Shown piece after piece: positions 62,195 through 64,000 of a stretch of 64,000 nt of DNA (position 1 is its first letter; the number at the start of each line of letters is the position of its first letter). Source of the DNA: Enterobacteriaceae bacterium LSJC7 (GTDB lineage: Bacteria; Pseudomonadota; Gammaproteobacteria; Enterobacterales; Enterobacteriaceae); the NCBI GenBank assembly GCA_000302695.1, contig AMFN01000003.1, positions 1 through 64,000 of the forward strand, in the 5' to 3' direction. The translations under genes and the position numbers were made by a program. Below the pieces are notes generated by a model. That model was not told the DNA's origin, did not search any database, and saw only the letters and a program-made list of their open reading frames with translations.

Positions 62195-63094
62195 ATGTCT
62201 GAGGTTCACCCTTACCGTTTGTTCAATGTTCGGTTAGTGCGCAAAGATGATGTGTCGCCGTCCTTACGGAGCCTGGTATTTAGCGGGCCGGAGGTGGCAC
62301 AGATGAAACGCGAGGCTCCGGACCAACGGATAAAAATACTGTTTCCTTCCGAGGATGACACGCCACCTGCGCTACCCGCAGAAGGGCACTGGTCCCAGCT
62401 TTTACAGGAAATACCGAAACCCAGGCGCCCGATTGTGCGTACCTACACTTTGCGACACTGCAATCCCACCCGGCATGAGCTGACAGTGGAGTTTGTCAAT
62501 CACGGAACCAAAGGTCCGGCCTCGGCCTGGGCTATCCACGCACAGCCCGGTGATGCGCTTCAGATTGTGGCACCTGACGCCGCTTATCCAGGACTGAGCG
62601 GTGGTTACGAATGGTCAGCGCCAGCGGGCTTACAACACGCGCTGATTATTGCTGATGAAACGGCACTACCCGCAGCACGCGGTATTCTTGAATTGCTGGC
62701 GAAACAAGCAATACCGCCAAAAGTACAGATGTTCCTGGAAGTCCCTGAGCAGGGCGACTGCCTCGATTTAAGTCATTTCCGGTTTGCGGAGATATTCTGG
62801 CTCCCACGCCAGCCTGTCGGGTTGGCACACGGCGAATATCTGATTGAAGCAGTCAAACAACACGCCCTGTTACCGGCAGCTTGTCACCATGAAACCGTTC
62901 TGACGCAGACAGAAGACGAACACCTCTGGCATAAAGCCGTGAGTGACAATAACGCGTTTTATGGCTGGGTGGCTGCGGAATCCACCGTAGTGAAGCAGCT
63001 ACGCCGGTATTTGACGGCTAAACGCGGCGTGAGCCCTGACGTACTTAGCGTTATGGCTTACTGGGCAATGGGGCGCGCGCTAACTAACAAGTAG
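62195..63094 (+). CDS. siderophore-interacting protein (ViuB/YqjH-like ferric reductase)
   Basis: 299 residues of the SIP family. The FAD-binding site is RPIVRTYTLR (RxYTxR) near residue 87, followed by the VEFVNHGTKGPASAWAIHAQPGDALQIVAP block and a C-terminal NAD(P)H-binding half (HALIIADETALPAARGILELL, YWAMGRALTNK). Such proteins reduce ferric siderophore complexes in the cytosol and free the iron. It lies 14 bp after shiF, so it is co-transcribed and completes export, uptake and iron release for aerobactin in one locus. Confidence 0.9.
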   Translation: MSEVHPYRLFNVRLVRKDDVSPSLRSLVFSGPEVAQMKREAPDQRIKILFPSEDDTPPALPAEGHWSQLLQEIPKPRRPIVRTYTLRHCNPTRHELTVEFVNHGTKGPASAWAIHAQPGDALQIVAPDAAYPGLSGGYEWSAPAGLQHALIIADETALPAARGILELLAKQAIPPKVQMFLEVPEQGDCLDLSHFRFAEIFWLPRQPVGLAHGEYLIEAVKQHALLPAACHHETVLTQTEDEHLWHKAVSDNNAFYGWVAAESTVVKQLRRYLTAKRGVSPDVLSVMAYWAMGRALTNK

Positions 63095-63274
63095 TGTCAG
63101 GCAGGCATCGTACATGAAACGCGAGCTCTTCATGTGAACACCGTTAATGCAGGGACAGCCAGGGCGATAACTGCACAGGCCCGTCGAATCAGATGCGCAA
63201 AGCAGCCCGGGCAGGGGATTAACTCCCGCAAACGCTCACATAGCGCTTATCTGGCTGATGATGCAGGCTGCATT

Positions 63275-63288
63275 TTGATGTAGATCAA
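63275..63288. promoter_or_regulatory. FNR-like site
   Basis: TTGATGTAGATCAA fits TTGAT-N4-ATCAA exactly. It is overlapped by a second palindrome, TGTAGATCAATCTACA. Its target is unclear: the nearest recognised start is 544 bp away. Confidence 0.5.
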
Positions 63289-63472
63289 TCTACAATAAAA
63301 TAAACATCATGGTGAAATATGTTCTATACCAATTTTTCATCAGCCAACCATTAATGTCGTGAATTAACCGCATTTTTTGAACCAGGAATTTTGCACCTAA
63401 ACTTAAGCATTTTCTTAGGTGCCCCCCCTAATAAAGCCACAATAAAACAATGGCCTTTAGCGCGGGCAAAAA

Positions 63473-63568
63473 ATGCACAACAAATGGTTTTGTAAATTGA
63501 TATTTATAATGATGATTTTAGCGCCATTTTTTTTATGGATTTGCTGGCAATATCGACAACATTGTTAA
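63473..63568 (+). CDS. possible small single-pass membrane protein
   Basis: An ATG-started frame of 31 residues, MHNKWFCKLIFIMMILAPFF and onward, with one hydrophobic helix of about 16 residues and positive ends. It resembles other tiny enterobacterial membrane proteins in build, but the Shine-Dalgarno signal (GCGGGC) is poor and AT-rich DNA easily yields such frames. Confidence 0.25.
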   Translation: MHNKWFCKLIFIMMILAPFFLWICWQYRQHC

Positions 63569-63831
63569 TTATTTTTGTGCGTGTGTTAAAAAATGTATAG
63601 CTGATAACCAGATAGGGCAAATAACTAGCTGCCAAATAATTTAGCACTCTTAAACTAATCAAAAAATAAACAACTCTGGCATTACCTGATTTTCAGATAC
63701 AATCTCAAAAAATAACCAATAAAAATGATTAGACCAAATATTAACAACACTTCTAGAATCATCTCATACAAGGATTAATAGCTCGTGAAAATACAACCAC
63801 TTCATATTGTAGAGTCAAACTCGGGAGGCTG

Positions 63832-64000
63832 ATGAACTATTATTTTATCTCAGATGATATGTTTTTTCTGGAAGGTTTAAAGCACGCTCTTTGTAACGTA
63901 TCGCAGAACAAATTTTTCATTAACGTGCATCATTATAATGAGCTAACCCCCACGAAATGGGATGTTGTTATCATTGCTGTTCATAACCATGAAAAACGCA
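63832..64000 (+). CDS. response-regulator-like transcriptional regulator (5' part only)
   Basis: Starts at ATG 63832 with GGAGG 6 nt before it and stays open to the window end (56 residues). The start MNYYFISDDMFFLEGLKHAL followed by KWDVVIIAV looks like a receiver-like domain as in LuxR/FixJ-type regulators of surface structures, with acidic residues after the first strand. The HTH would lie beyond the window. AT-rich, like its upstream region. Confidence 0.6.
   Translation, partial: MNYYFISDDMFFLEGLKHALCNVSQNKFFINVHHYNELTPTKWDVVIIAVHNHEKR

Larger units (their letters stand above)
63095..63831. other. AT-rich intergenic region with FNR-like site
   Basis: A 737-bp gap, AT-rich from about 63290 onwards. 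It holds an FNR-type palindrome at 63275-63288 and one possible 31-residue membrane ORF at 63473-63568. The base composition suggests xenogeneic silencing of the following regulator gene. Confidence 0.5.

Noticed and set aside
63421-63430. Run of seven C's, possible phase-variable tract
   Set aside because: It is not within or directly before any gene that I can support, so no phase-variable product can be proposed.

Overview
The window is a chromosome-like stretch of a gamma-proteobacterium of the order Enterobacterales, most likely family Enterobacteriaceae. The evidence is a clear ramR-romA-ramA locus, a bluF/bluR/ycgZ-ymgA-ariR locus, nfrB-nfrA-ybcH, yjhX and a complete aerobactin operon. 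Most genes are moderately GC-rich with E. coli-like start signals. I cannot fix the genus from sequence alone. I saw no rRNA, tRNA, CRISPR array or insertion sequence.

Layout. 1-4.2 kb: the RamR/RomA/RamA drug-tolerance regulatory locus with its palindromic operator, a small conserved-looking ORF, then an IclR regulator divergent from a cytochrome b561 and an FMN reductase. 4.2-14.5 kb: a LuxR-type quorum-sensing receptor without a visible synthase, a lux-box-like palindrome at its promoter, and a tight six-gene operon (three glycosyltransferases, an MsbA-like ABC exporter, a very large multi-lobe phosphotransferase, an AlgE-like outer-membrane barrel). This looks like an uncharacterised route for making and exporting a surface glycan or glycoside, and is the strongest candidate for an undescribed system. 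14.5-20.5 kb: small unrelated genes (P-loop kinase, Tat-exported beta-carbonic anhydrase, methyltransferases, an orphan sulfonate-binding protein, a lipoprotein, a YjhX-methyltransferase pair).

20.6-29.7 kb: an organosulfur-scavenging island. A sigma-54 activator carries a sulfonate-binding-protein-like domain fused behind its Fis DNA-binding domain. It is divergent from ssuD, an FAD protein, a second flavin monooxygenase, an MFS permease and an SfnB-like desulfurising enzyme. The intergenic space holds a well-spaced -24/-12 promoter and two mutually inverted 16-bp palindromes, so the regulatory circuit can be read directly from the DNA. 30.4-35.9 kb: an orphan type VI secretion module, made of VgrG with a C-terminal adaptor, a Tle-type lipase and a periplasmic Tli immunity protein. 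The last two are AT-rich compared with the rest.

37-44.3 kb: wecB-nfrB-nfrA-ybcH. A UDP-GlcNAc 2-epimerase gene sits directly in front of the c-di-GMP-responsive N4 receptor glycan machinery. This supports, from gene context, the idea that the NfrBA polymer is built from ManNAc. 44.3-48.2 kb: a LacI-controlled carbohydrate operon (permease, dehydrogenase, RbsD/FucU mutarotase). 48.6 kb: a purine phosphoribosyltransferase. 49.4-52.8 kb: the blue-light BluF/BluR switch with paired TTGTACA operators. 52.9-63.1 kb: aerobactin receptor and biosynthesis (iutA, iucDCBA), a Fur box, the divergent exporter shiF and a siderophore-interacting reductase. The window ends in an AT-rich gap and the start of a response-regulator-like gene.
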